DNA from: Dactylonectria macrodidyma
Taxonomy: Eukaryota; Ascomycota; Sordariomycetes; Hypocreales; Nectriaceae
NCBI GenBank assembly: GCA_020744425.1
Contig: JAGMUV010000024.1
Location: 124,001-188,000, forward strand
Reading direction: 5' to 3'
Length of the DNA: 64,000 nucleotides
Of the stretch, positions 23,919-35,396 are shown piece by piece. The position numbers were made by a program, and so were the translations under genes. How positions within the stretch are numbered: position 1 is the first letter of the stretch; each line of letters begins with the position of its first letter. The notes beneath the pieces were generated by a model. The model saw nothing but the letters and a program-made list of their open reading frames with translations. It was not told where the DNA came from and made no database searches.

Positions 23919-26503
23919 ATGGCCTGCCCGCATTTGGAGTCGATCGGTAAAGACGACCCCGCTAACTAGCCGTCCTTTCTCTGAGCTTGAGGCTCAAGCT
24001 TGAAGCTTGATAACTCCTCAGCTCAGGCCGGGATCTCGAATAAAACGGGATGCTAACCATTTTCTCGCCTCTTTAGGGCTCGCGCCTCCAACTCCCTTCC
24101 AGTCCGTGTACCGCGAAGACTGCACACAATGCTTCGACTCCATCGTGAGCTTCTACCGCCCTCCCAAAACTGCAAGCTACCACAGCCTCGCTGACCCTTC
24201 TGCCTGGCCTAGGATGAACCCACCGGCCTCGATGTTTGTCTGCAATGCTTCAACGGCGGCTGTGCGGGCGACCGACTTCACAATAAGCTCCATCATGTGC
24301 TCACAAGCCACCCTCTCACCCTCAACATCCGCCGAACCCGCAAGATCATCGTCCGAGATGAGCCCCCCGCTAAAATGTCCAAGTTGGCCATCGCCGCCGA
24401 GACCGAAGAGGACCGATACGACACAAGCTTGACTGTCAAATGCCTCGAGTGCAACATCGAGCTCGACAAGACAGGCCCCAAGCTTGCTCCCCTCGTCGAT
24501 AGCATCATGAAGGCCAACACCTTCTCTCGAAAGGAGGAAGTCAAGGCCTGGGAGCAGGAGCTGACGAGTTGCGAGCACATCTTGTTGATGCAACAACACC
24601 CATCCAAGAAGATCGAGCAAGGCGCTCTTGGACACTGCTCGGCTTGTGACTTAGCCGAGAATCTCTGGCTCTGCTTGGAGTGTGGCAACCTGGGATGTGG
24701 ACGCAAGCAGATGGGTGGTGTGGATGGCAATTCGCACGCCCTGGCTCATTCCAACGAGTCCGGCCATGGTGTGGCTGTGAAACTTGGGTCCATCACCCCC
24801 GAGGGGACGGCCGATGTGTACTGCTACAAGTGCGATGAGGAACGCATCGATGACGGCCTGGGCGAACACCTGGCACACTGGGGCATTGTTCTGGCTGAGA
24901 GACAGAAGACAGAAAAGAGCCTGACGGAGATGCAGATCGAGCAAAACCTCAAGTGGGACTTTAGCATGACGACCGAGGACGGCAAGGAGCTCAAGCCATT
25001 GTTTGGACCCGGCCTCACTGGCTTAAAGAACCTCGGAAACAGCTGCTACCTCGCCAGTATTCTCCAGTGCCTCTTCGATATGCCCTCTTTTCAGGAACGG
25101 TACTTCCGACCCAACGACGACCTGCCGATTGTCCAAGAGCCGGCCTCGGACTTGGAAACCCAACTACGAAAGATCGCGGATGGTCTCTGGTCAGGAAGAT
25201 ACTCTAAGCCGGACACTGACCTTGTTGGGGAGTCTGGCATCACCCACCAAAAGGGTCTCCCTCCTGCCATGCTCAAGCATCTAATTGGCCGTGGCCATGA
25301 AGAATTCTCGACCATGCGACAGCAAGATGCCTTGGAACTGCTGCAGCACCTGTTCAAGCTCATCACCCGGTCCCAGCATTCCGGTGGCCTAAAGGATCCC
25401 ACCGCACAGTTTCGATTTGCTCTGGAACAACGCCTCCAGTGTCTGGGATGCAAGAAGGTTAGGTACAGCACCAACGAGCAAGACAACATCTTCATCGACG
25501 TTCCTCTGGAGAAGATCCCGGCTGAGGAGGGAGCGGAAGCAAGTGCAGATGCCTACAAGCCGGTTACTCTTAAGGAATGCCTCGATAACTTTACCGCCAT
25601 CGAAAAGGTCGAGCTGACCTGTTCGGCGTGTGGAAGTAAGGATGGATTCACCAAGCGGTCGCTCTTCAAGACCTTCCCTGATGTTCTTGTCGTCAATGCT
25701 AGAAAGATGACGGTGGTCAACTGGGTTCCCATCAAGGTTGACGTGCCCGTACTCGTGCCCGATGAGCCATTTCCGTTAGATAGCTACCTTTCCACCGGAT
25801 TGCAGTCATCTGAGGAGGCGTTGCCTGATGAACCGGAGGCTCAAGCACCTGCATTTGTCCCAAATGCTGATGCGGTGGCCCAGCTAGAAGGTATGGGATT
25901 CCCTCGTAACCGCTGCGAGCGAGCCCTCCATGCTACTGGCAACTCTGATGCCAACTCGGCCATGGAGTGGTTGTTTGGCCATATGGAAGATCCTGATATT
26001 GACGCGCCTCTTGATCTGGGTGGTCAGGCAGGTGGTGCTGACACAGCTGATCCCGAGAAGATTGAGATGCTCGGTGCTATGGGCTTCGGAGCCCCTCAAG
26101 CCAAGAAAGCTTTGAAGGAAACCGGCGGTGACGTTGAGCGAGCCGTGGAGTGGCTCTTTAGCCATCCCGATGACCAGGGAACTTTCGATGACGATACCGC
26201 TGCAGATGGTGCCGCAGCAGCACCTAGCGAGCCGGCCGGAAGTGCAACCCTCCCTGCCAACTTCCAGCTCCGGTCAATTGTCTGCCACAAAGGAACCAGC
26301 ATTCACGCAGGGTGAGTCCAGTTTGATCGTAAAGACCAAGGTTGCCCAGCTAACAAACCCCTAGTCACTACGTTGCCTTTGTTCGCAAGCAACTAGAGTC
26401 TGCCACCACTTGGGTGCTCTTCAACGACGAGAAAGTTGTGGAGGCCCATGATGTAGATGAGATGCGCAAGTTTGCGTACGTGTACTTTTTCAAGAGAGTC
26501 TAG
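23919..26503 (+). CDS. ubp14: Ubiquitin C-terminal hydrolase Ubp14 (USP5-like)
   Basis: Exons 23919-23946, 24077-24144, 24213-26311 and 26365-26503 encode 777 residues. This cysteine protease disassembles unanchored polyubiquitin chains and so replenishes free ubiquitin and protects the proteasome. Order of domains: an N-terminal variant zinc-finger region (CTQCFDS...CLQCFNGGCAGD), the catalytic-grade ZnF-UBP at about residues 174-250 (CSACDLAENLWLCLECGNLGC), the Cys box LKNLGNSCYLAS with nucleophile Cys310, the QQDALELLQHL box, two UBA domains at about 585 and 650 (QLEGMGFPRNRCERAL and EMLGAMGFGAPQAKKAL) and the His box HAGHYVAFVRK with His733. The last intron interrupts the His box just before the catalytic His. 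The start at 23919 gives MACPHLESI, as in relatives. It is convergent with mad2. Confidence 0.97.
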
Positions 26504-26878
26504 GCCATTGTTATGGGGATCGGTGATGAGGCGTACACGGTTTACTCTAGGATTGGAGTAGGGGATGAGTGTAGACAGGGTGACTACGGCGTGAGAGACT
26601 GGGCAAAAGTCGAAAGATGTGGTTGCTTTGAACCATTTGATAGAGAGTGCAGAGAAAGGCACCACGTGCCGAATAGATACCAAACATATCGTACAGATGT
26701 GTCAACCCTGTTGAGATTGTATGTGATAAAATCGAATCCTGCATTCCACCTAACGCCACCTGGCCATCTCGGCCATTCCCTAATCATTATGTATGCCTTG
26801 TCGCAGGCAGTGATTCTAGTTCCAAGCACCTACAGCTCTTAATCCTCAACGTATGCATTCCTTGACGATGCTCGAGCA
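26504..26878. other. Intergenic, convergent 3' ends
   Basis: This 375-bp region between the Ubp14 and Mad2 stops contains both 3' untranslated regions. No gene is seen. Confidence 0.6.
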
Positions 26879-27893
26879 TCAGTCGGCCAGGCGGTAGCTC
26901 ACGAGGGTGTCAACGCGGTGGCTGGCGGTGCTGAAGCCGCGCAGCTGGACCCTTTCGCCATTCTCGATCTCCTTGGCCGTGGAGTCGCCCCACTCCACGG
27001 GGACGTCGCTGTCGGCGTCGGCGTAGACGAGGACGTTGAAGGTGCAGTCGCCGCTGAGCTGGGGTAGGAAGGTGACGGACGCGGTGATCTGGCGGAAGAT
27101 GGCGGCGATCTCGGCCTGGATCTCCGGCTCCGTCTTCTCCGCGGAGGAGGCGGCGCCGGCGCCGGCGCTGGCGACATTTTCTTGGTCGGTGGATTTGGAG
27201 GAGGACTTGGATTTGGACTTTGTCGGTTGGAAGATTTGGACCTGGAGAGGGAGGCTGTGGTTAGCTGGCATATTGGGTTTGGGACGTTGTGCTCAAATCA
27301 AGAGAAGTATCCGTCGAGCCAAGGGCTGAACATATTGTAAAGAAGAAAGGATACATACGTCGAATTGCCATCGCTCAACGTGTTCGCCCGTGTCCTTGTC
27401 CGTGATGACAATGACCAGCTTGGAGATCTTGCCGCCAACCATCCACTTGTCCAGCTGCGACATGATCTTTTTGATGTAGGCTTTGACCTGGTCGTCGGCC
27501 GAGACTAGCATGTTGAGGCCATATTTCTTGACGCTGCGCAGCTTGTTAGTTATTGTATTACGTGCGGGGATCGGTCGGGGGGTGGTCGTACGCTGTAAAA
27601 TCTTCTGCGGGATAGACACCTCGTTGGAACCTAGAGGACATGTGTCAGTCGGCCGGGAGTGTTTTCGACGCAGCGAGGAGGGAGGAGGTTCGTACAGGAT
27701 GCTGTGAATAGAGTATTGGAACTAGAAGACATTGCGCATCCACGGTTAGCTCCTCAACGACGACTTGGGAGAGGAGGGGGCTAAAACGCACGAACTCGGC
27801 GACAAGGCGGGCACTGCCTTTGAGGGAGAGCTTGTGGACCTTGGATTTGTCCTTGGACTTGTCCTTGCTCTTGGAAGACTCCTTTGATGACAT
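26879..27893 (-). CDS. mad2: Spindle assembly checkpoint protein Mad2 (HORMA domain)
   Basis: Minus-strand exons are 27893-27792, 27721-27696, 27630-27592, 27533-27359 and 27241-26879, encoding 234 residues. Mad2 binds Cdc20 at unattached kinetochores and blocks the anaphase-promoting complex. The HORMA fold is evident: LKGSARLVAEFFQYSIHSIL, FQRGVYPAEDFTAVKKYGL, YIKKIMSQLDKWM, VIVITDKDTGEHVERWQFD, and the C-terminal seat-belt region ending RVDTLVSYRLAD. A basic Ser/Lys-rich N-terminal extension (residues 1-20) and a low-complexity insert (SKSKSSSKSTDQENVASAGA, then Glu/Pro-rich) in the middle make it longer than the roughly 200-residue yeast and human proteins; such inserts are common in filamentous fungi. 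Exons 2 and 3 are tiny (26 and 39 nt). Together with the Fta4-like gene it is one of two mitotic genes here, about 15 kb apart. Confidence 0.95.
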
Positions 27894-28485
27894 TTTGCGG
27901 CGATGCGGGCGTGCGGGTTTGGGTGATGCGATGGACAAATACCTAGGTAGTTGATAATTAGGTCTCCGGATTGCAATGGTGGATGAATGGCCCTGACTGG
28001 TTTGTTTACTTTGCGGTTGCGGGGTGGAAGGTGGCGGGCCGTCTGTGGGGCCAGCTTCACCTTGGCTCACCGAGCTTCTCGCCAACTCACATGTTCATCC
28101 GAGCAGTTCTAGCGAGCGGTTTCTTGTCTACGTCATTGGTCTCCAGCGACTAAACACTTACGAATTTGTACACTTTAAGCTGCTATTCAAATTAAGTGAA
28201 TATTCACCTCATGATACTCTACAATAAAGCTCGGAAATTGAGCAGAGGACTTGCACGGTGTGCTTCATCGAAAGATGGGTTGTGCGGATGGACCATCTCC
28301 AGTTTGGCGGTCATATTTCATAGAGTTTGACATTGTATTTCATTCAACCTTCCGGGTGCGCTTCAGTTGGTGACGCATCAAGCCTTATCTCAGTAAAATA
28401 GTGAGGTCTTCGGCACAGACAATCCAAGCTGCTTCCTTCAAAGTTCATTTCCCGGCGTGCAACTCTTTAGACGACTTCCAGAATA
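27894..28485. other. Intergenic, mad2 promoter and 3' end of the next gene
   Basis: About 590 bp with no supportable gene. The part next to 27893 is the Mad2 promoter. The part next to 28486 is the 3' flank of the unknown protein gene; in-frame continuation beyond its stop (YSGSRLKS) hints at lost coding sequence. Confidence 0.5.
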
Positions 28486-30869
28486 CTATGCTACATGTTT
28501 TATTTCTGGGATATTCAGAGATCTTATTGCGTCTTCAATACCGTCAAGAGTTGAGTCTGTCGGTGTACCTGGTCTTCTTTGCGGTGTTAGAATACGCTGG
28601 TTTGTTCCTGGAGACGGTGTATCGACTTGAGAGGTCGTCTTTGAAGGCTGCGATGGCCCCTCTCCTAAGATGGGCACACTGAAAGCTAGTCAGTAAAATC
28701 GTGTATATTGCGACCTCTACCCCTTCAAAGGTTACATACTTGTCTTGTGGCACATATGGTAAGATTGTCATAGCGTCGACATCCACATCCACAATGCCTT
28801 CCGCGTCAAGGACATCCTTGACGAAAGTCGGGCTCTTGTCCTGGGATAGCATCAACAGACTCTTAACAAGACTCACGGCCCGTTCATCTATACTGTCTGC
28901 CGGTTCTGTTTCGGATTCTGCCATCAACCACTCGACCAAGCTTTTTGGGAGTGATGTGGCCCAGCACAGCTGCCTCTTGTGGCGGTCTTCAGGGATACAG
29001 ACGGTCATCTGGTCGAATCCATGAATGGAGACTCCAGGGAGTGGACTGTCAGCTTCGACGTGTTTCTCATCTGTAGAATAGACAAGAATCGATCTCATAT
29101 TTAGGCCAATTGGAACTGTGGCGCCTCTTAGGGTGCGGAGAAGAGCCTCTTTTGCGGACGAGTTAGTTGCTCGTGGGCTTTGGAAGTGAACTGCAATTCT
29201 ATCACAGGCTTGTCAGAGCTGCAAAGGAGGAGATACTGGAGGGAAAACCAACCGCACAAGTCCCTCAGCAATCGAATGGATTAGATCTGCTGTACCCGGA
29301 CCCGTAACGCAGGTGCCATTATATTCAACCCTCTCCTCGACATTCCAAGACAAGTATCGTGGCTCGATATCAGCCCAGACGAGGAAATTTTCGATTTGCC
29401 AGATTGTCGTGGGATCTAAATCTAGTAATTCCAGCTTGCCAGCAAACGCCTCTCTGAGATGCTTCTTGTCGGCGATGGCGAAAGGTGTCTCGATAGAACG
29501 CAGTTTCACCTCGCCATTGGCCTGTAAGACGGGAAACACGGCCATCTGAAGCAGGTTGAGCTTGTCGATAAAATCACCGAACCTGTCTACTTCCCCACTC
29601 AGAGCCACTATGAGAGACTTTGCTTTTTGGATCGACGGGTTTCCAGCAGGCAAGAACAACAACTCGTTGTAGAAGGTGGCGATGTTGGTTTCTTCGACGC
29701 CAAGAAAGTCAACCCAGAACGATCTTGATTCGGGGTATTGCGTGAATAAGTTATTGAGCCCTGGGTGTATCAGGCCCGGCGCCCAGGCACAGGCAGTCGA
29801 GGTGATCCATGTCAAGTTGTCGCCAGACATGATGGCGACACGTGGGTGACCTGCAAAGTGGGATCTACCATAGTATCAGCACAAGCACGGGGATGCTATG
29901 AAAAGAACTGAATCCAAATACCTCAGCGCCTCGGCTTCCCTAGAAGACAGGTTCTGCTTCCTCATCGTGTCCAGGGCCTTATAGAAATTATTGGCAAAGG
30001 CCAATTTTGACACATCCTCTATCACCTTAGTTTGGCGTAGATATTCAAGCTGCTCTATCAGAGCTAAATCCGTCAGTTCCTGTATTCCCACCGTTGAAGT
30101 GTAGAAGTCTTTCAGCTCTGCGACTTCAAGCTTGGAAGCTTCCCAGTCATCCGGCACTGGGAAAACAGACCTCCTAGAAGCTAGCAAGCATGGCGATTCC
30201 AGGATGCATTCTTCAGGTCTACGCCACCCGCCTGCTGTGTGAATGATTCCTGTGTCAAATATGTGTCTTCGATGAGTCAGCGGGGTCCAACAAGGTAGCA
30301 CCAGAGCAGAAACCCTACCTGAGGTTCTGCTGTTTTTGAATCGCTGGATCAAGACTACTGCTGATTGCATGGAGGCGCAGATACATTTCCAAAAGTCGCC
30401 TCGGAAACTGGATATTGGTGGGGTTGTGCCGCTTCACACAGACGATCATTGTGATGAAAAACAAGACATCACTCTCAGCCCCGACACCGATATCGTTCTT
30501 GAGAAAGGCCCATTCTCCAAGGTCACTGTCAGTGACACTCCCTGGGCTCATTTGAAGGAAGGGGAATGCTTCATTAGATAGCATGTACCGGCTCTGAAGC
30601 CACTTCAGCTTTGGTAGCGGCAGGTATGTCTTGCAGAGGGGGTGTGTCTTCCCATCCTCGCAGAGAACATTGATGTTTTGCAGATCTGTTAGTACACTTG
30701 GATTTCTTAGTACAATAAATCCCTGAATCCTCCACCCTTGATTCAAGTAGGCCAAAAAATCTTGTGGTCGGTCCTGTGCGACGATGCGGCACATAGGGTG
30801 GAGCGAATTTAAGTCTAGACTGACGAGAGTCGGCATAGCCTCAAATATCGGAGCTTTAGAAAACGACAT
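28486..30869 (-). CDS. Large unknown protein resembling the C-terminal half of fungal sacsin-like proteins
   Basis: Minus-strand exons are 30869-30319, 30266-29922, 29864-29253, 29198-28740 and 28678-28486, encoding 719 residues. All four introns are 50-66 nt, all are phase 2, and all have good splice signals, so the frame is intact. No catalytic motif or signal peptide is seen. Blocks such as WAFLKNDIGVGAESDVLFF, GGWRRPEECILESP and SRSFWVDFLGVEETNIATFY recall the region downstream of the histidine-kinase-like ATPase in large (about 1,700-residue) fungal sacsin-like/NO VEIN-like proteins. If so, both the N-terminal ATPase and the C-terminal Nov-type domain are missing, leaving a half-gene. 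The last exon is a Pro/Thr/Ser-rich linker (QPSKTTSQVDTPSPGTNQ) that ends abruptly at EIKHVA. An additional upstream exon cannot be excluded, since a CAG acceptor-like sequence lies just before the ATG. Function unknown. Confidence 0.6.
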
Positions 30870-33406
30870 GGTACTGCGAATAGGCGCTTAGTGGGAGTTA
30901 CTGGATTGCGATGATGGATGCAGATGGAGGGCAAGATAGTTACCCAACCCCTCAACAATCGGTTGGGTCGCATGATATTTCGGTTTGCTCAGCCGCACCT
31001 GCCAGGGGTTGCGGAAAAAGAATTGACCGGCATGCTGGTGAGCGGTTTAGGTTTCGACGTGGCATGAAGATCATCAAGCCTTTGAAGGCATTTAGTGATT
31101 GTGAACAAACAATTAGCCTAGGCACCAATAAACATATCATTCCAAGCCAATTGTAGTGGGATCCACAACACTCGCGAACACTGATTAAGATAGGGTCGAC
31201 TAATCAGTGAAAGAACAATGCAGTTCCCGAATATGCTTGGATATTTTGGGGATCAACATTGTCTTGAATAACGATGTCTGGCGAGAAGCCATATTTGAAC
31301 GGTTCACCAGCTTCGAAACGTCCGTGAACTGGGAGCTGTGATAGAAGCTAGGCCGAATCATAGGTACCAGAGGGGGAATAAAAGTCGTACTTAGGTTTTC
31401 AATCTCGCTGAATTACTAGAAAGCCTCATCAAATGATGACGGCAGCATGTCCCCCAGCACTCCAAGAGACAGTATCGGGAAGGAACCCAAAGTGGAAATG
31501 TTATCGATCTTGTAAGCTTGCACGTGCTTCTGTCAATGGGACTGTAAGATAGATGAGTTTGGTAAAAGGACGTTTCAAATTCGAATCGACCTACGCCTTC
31601 TCTGCGTATGAATGTCTGCATGGTGTGTTGGAGAGCCAAGAGTCACGACCACGTTGGACACTGGAGGCGATGCATCAGAGTCATCAGACGGCTAGTAAAC
31701 TCCAGGTTCTTTGGTATCAGAGCCGACGTCCAAAAAGTCAACAATGGTTTCACAGAAGCTATGACTGTAGAAATGAAAAGGAAAACATCTCCGTCTTTGT
31801 ACAAGACGTTTGGAAAAAAGGGGTTGCCAAGGATACCCTCTGCATCAGAGACATCTTCCTACTACCACCATCCGGCCAGTGAATAGTGATGGAATTCACT
31901 TGAGTCCTTCAGCTCTAAGACTTAAAGCTGATATGAGGTTACGTCTAATGTTTTAAACCTAGAGACTACATGTGCCCGTGGTTAGACCCGACAACAGCAC
32001 AGGACCCAGTGTAGTGATGCCGACCCCAACACTATGATCAATCATAGTGCGCATTGTCTCAACATCCATCTAGTTCATCGACGAGAACTTTCATCAAGGC
32101 CTCTGATGTTAGCTAAACTCTCACCGTCTGCAACTCTACAATAGTAGGCGAGGAAGACTCCCGCCGAAGAGCAATAGATGGAGTAAAGGATTCGCTAGAA
32201 ACAGACGTTGCAGCTTATGGGCCCTCATAGACACAGAAGGCTTAGACTTTTGCGGTAGTTGGGAAGGAAATCACCCAGGTGATAGTCAAAATGACTATTC
32301 AGGCAAGTATGCGGTCGATGCCACAGGGTTAACTGCGGGGACCACTCTCATCTGATGATACTTTATTCAAATTCCTAGTGTTGCAGGATCAGTATGGAAA
32401 AGGTGGGCCGCATATACTGTGGAATGGCTTTCGTGGGCAACGTTCAAACGTAAATGCAACCGCCTTACGTTCGCGGCTGTTCGCTACCTGGTATTGAGGC
32501 TATGGTAAGTGGCAGTGCACAAGCCAGAACCTGCCTTGCGTGATGAAAACATGGTTCACGCATGCATCTGAGAGCGGCTGCTACAGGTAGTTAGCACAGA
32601 GGAGCCGTCGAAACAAATGGCCGCTTACTTGTCTCAGGGGAGCGTTCTAAAACAGAAGGTGGCTTCTGAAACAGGATGCCAATGAGGCTGTGAGCCAACG
32701 GATTTGCTAGTGTGTGAAGAGCCTAATTCGGCCCTACTCCATCAGTAACGTGTGAGGTGGCTTTGGGTTGCATCTTCATCCAGTGCCCTGCATGTGATAT
32801 CGATCCAGGTATCCTAGGTAGTGACGAGGCACTCCACATTGCATTGACCAATAGATCCACGAGAAGGCATTTCCGTCGTGCATGGTGAGATGGATCGCGG
32901 GCAAAATGGCAGATTCCGAGGCAGAGGAGCACCAACCATTGTCAGGGACATGAATGGGTTGACAGGGATAGCCGACGATCATAGCTCCACATTCGGACAT
33001 GACCTGTGCTAGACATGCTCGTGTCCTAGCCAATAGTAGCTCATACACGGGAACATCCAACTCAGCATCGCCATTGTTTGATCCTTCTCATCACGTAGAG
33101 TGGTAACAGCGCCAGAAAGACCCCGAATCACCGCATATGCTGTCGCCCATATAATTTCTTTCATCCCGACTTTGTAACATCACAAGGTAGTGTCGTTTCG
33201 TGGGATGAATCCATGTTGTACTATATATGCCTAGTTCGAGAAGTAGTTGAAGCCATAATGCAGGACGTGGTATATATTGTTCTGATGGAGCCCGATTGAC
33301 GGTTATTCCGTAGTTCTCTTCAAGTGTTTAGTTGTTCGTCCATTCGTTGTCTTTTTTTCGTTCAGTCACTCCTTATTCATCCCATTCACTCGCTCATTTA
33401 GCACCA
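30870..33406. other. Gene-poor region with possible gene debris
   Basis: These 2.5 kb hold no supportable gene. On the minus strand at about 31860-31820 a short frame reads EDVSDAEGI, close to KDVLDAEGI in the neighbouring unknown protein, preceded by two stop codons; it could be a relic of a related gene or chance. A 94-codon minus frame at 33060-32776 (MDVPVYELLLARTRACLAQ) has no recognised domain. A perfect 9-bp inverted repeat lies at 32030-32049. AT-rich TATATA elements at 33220-33275 probably belong to the GH64 promoter. Confidence 0.45.
32030..32049. repeat. Perfect 20-bp palindromic hairpin
   Basis: CACTATGAT and its exact reverse complement ATCATAGTG are separated by CA. It lies in gene-poor DNA with no adjoining gene, so it could be an operator-like site, a transposon footprint or chance. 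Confidence 0.7.
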
Positions 33407-34759
33407 ATGCGTCCATTCTTTTTCATCGCCGCCCTTTTTGGCGTAGCTTCTTGTCATCCCACATTTAGACTTGCCAGGCGCAGTCTCACCCCAGAAGGGT
33501 TCACCAAGATTCACCCCGGAGGTATAGATGATGTTGTTGTTACCGAAGACAATACACTTAACAGCACGACCTTTGAAAACAGCACCAGCACCATTGCCCG
33601 ACGGGACCCGGTTGGCGCCACTCTTCCTCTGAAGTTTGTCAACAACCATAACGGCAACGCAGTCAATGCCTACATTTCTGGGCTAGACTCCAATGGCGCT
33701 GTGGTCTTTGTTGCTGCTGACGGGTCGTTGATCTATCCCTCTTCGGGTGGCTCAACAGTCCCTGTGCAAATCACCGATAACATTGCCATCCCCATCACTT
33801 CGGCTGGCGAGACGCTTGAATTCACTCTCCCCATTGAAATGAGTTCCGGACGCATCTACTTCTCCGAAGGCGAGTTGTCATTCTACATGGTCAACATTGG
33901 TGTCGGGGACGGCTTGGTCCAACCATCCGTCACCAACCTGCAAGATGCAAGCGCTGGTCTCAACTGGGGCTTCGTTGAATTCACCTACACCGGCGGAGTC
34001 TTATATGCCAACATCAGCTACGTTGACTTTGTGGGCATGATCCTTGGCATGTTCCTCTCAGTCTCAGGCGGCAGCAGCACTCAGAGCGCGGCAGGGCTCC
34101 AGGCCGATAGTGTCGCCAACATCTGTAACGCACTGGTGACCCAGAAGGATGCTGATGGGTTTCCCTGGAGCTCCATGTGCCTTGCCAACTCTGCGGGAAC
34201 ACCCATCCGAGTCTTGTCGCCCGGAAACTTCCACGAGCTCAATGCCGATGCCTTTGCAAGCTACTGGACCAGCTACGTCGACCAGGTCTGGAGCCAGTAC
34301 ACCACCACACCCTTGACGATCAACACGCAGATGGATTCTGGAGACGTCAGCTGCCAGGTTTCGGGCGACGAACTAGTCTGCAACGGCGACAACCGGGGCT
34401 ACGCAAAGCCCGCTGCCAACGACATCTGGGGCTGCAACACGGGACCGTTTGCGATTCTCGACGGCGATAATGCCATCCACAAGGCGGTGGTGCCGCGTCT
34501 CTGCGCTGCGTTTGTCCGCTCCACGCTGCTGCTCGACGGAGGCAATGTGCAGCCTAGCCTGGGAAGCGATTCGTACTACACGGTCGACCCTACCAACCAC
34601 TACAGCCGCGTCATTCACGAGTACGAGGTTGACGGCAGAGGATATGCGTTCCCGTATGATGATGTTAACCCGGACGGCAACGAGAACGCGTCGGGCACTG
34701 TTTCGTCAGCAAATGTTGACAGCTTGACCATTTATGTCGGTGCTCCACCATCAGCATAA
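33407..34759 (+). CDS. Secreted GH64 endo-beta-1,3-glucanase
   Basis: This intronless gene encodes 450 residues. It belongs to glycoside hydrolase family 64, enzymes that cut beta-1,3-glucan and have a thaumatin-like half. A signal peptide (MRPFFFIAALFGVASC) is clear and is followed by Arg-rich sites (LARRS, IARRD) that could be Kex2 cleavage points of a short propeptide. The core begins at LPLKFVNNHNGNAVNAYISG. Typical family blocks follow: GRIYFSEGELSFYM, LNWGFVEFTYTGGVLYANIS (sugar-binding groove strands), SYVDFVGMILGMFL and the C-terminal HYSRVIHEYEVDGRGYAFPYDDV, which carries the acidic residue cluster characteristic of the family. Likely roles are cell-wall remodelling, autolysis or attack on other fungi. 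The in-frame ATG at 33332 would add 25 residues and bury the signal peptide, so 33407 was chosen. Confidence 0.92.
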   Translation: MRPFFFIAALFGVASCHPTFRLARRSLTPEGFTKIHPGGIDDVVVTEDNTLNSTTFENSTSTIARRDPVGATLPLKFVNNHNGNAVNAYISGLDSNGAVVFVAADGSLIYPSSGGSTVPVQITDNIAIPITSAGETLEFTLPIEMSSGRIYFSEGELSFYMVNIGVGDGLVQPSVTNLQDASAGLNWGFVEFTYTGGVLYANISYVDFVGMILGMFLSVSGGSSTQSAAGLQADSVANICNALVTQKDADGFPWSSMCLANSAGTPIRVLSPGNFHELNADAFASYWTSYVDQVWSQYTTTPLTINTQMDSGDVSCQVSGDELVCNGDNRGYAKPAANDIWGCNTGPFAILDGDNAIHKAVVPRLCAAFVRSTLLLDGGNVQPSLGSDSYYTVDPTNHYSRVIHEYEVDGRGYAFPYDDVNPDGNENASGTVSSANVDSLTIYVGAPPSA

Positions 34760-35396
34760 AGCCATTTTACCCCAGTATCTTGGATACCTCGGGAACCAAG
34801 TATAAACTTTGTACATTATCTTTGTATCATATGGATATTTGACTTCGTTGTTTATCCACTTGTGTGACTTGACCTGCTGCTGTTCTCAACCTCATAGAAG
34901 ATATGAGATGTGCGAAAATGAATGTCTATCTCAGCTTTGCCGGAGCTTTCAAAATTCTAAGCCCTCATACTTTCTGGATCGGTCCTTGGAGTCTTTTGAA
35001 CTGGAAACCTCCTTTCTACTAGAGCGAACGCTATTAAGAGCTACCATGCCATTCGGCGAGGTTGAGGCTGACACTGAGAATAAATAGATCCTACCCTGTA
35101 GTGATTCAATTTTAGACGCATTGAATGGCGAATGAAATGTGTTCTTGATTTGACATTGAAAATATTGGTATATACACAGCCGCTGAACAAATGAGCAAAT
35201 ATGTTTTGAACGCCTTTCTAATGATCATAATTTCGTCTTGACTTGCTTCCAATTCCACCCCAGAATCAAGTTTCCTGCCGCGCATTATAACGCCATGTCA
35301 TGCCCCAGGACACAAATCCGTGATTCAGTGCAAATATTCATGCTTTGCCTGATAATCCTTGCCCAATAATGGCCTTATGACCCCCCCTTGAGTGAA
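34760..35396. other. Intergenic, convergent 3' ends
   Basis: This 637-bp AT-rich region between the GH64 and thioredoxin stops contains both 3' untranslated regions. No gene is seen. Confidence 0.6.
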
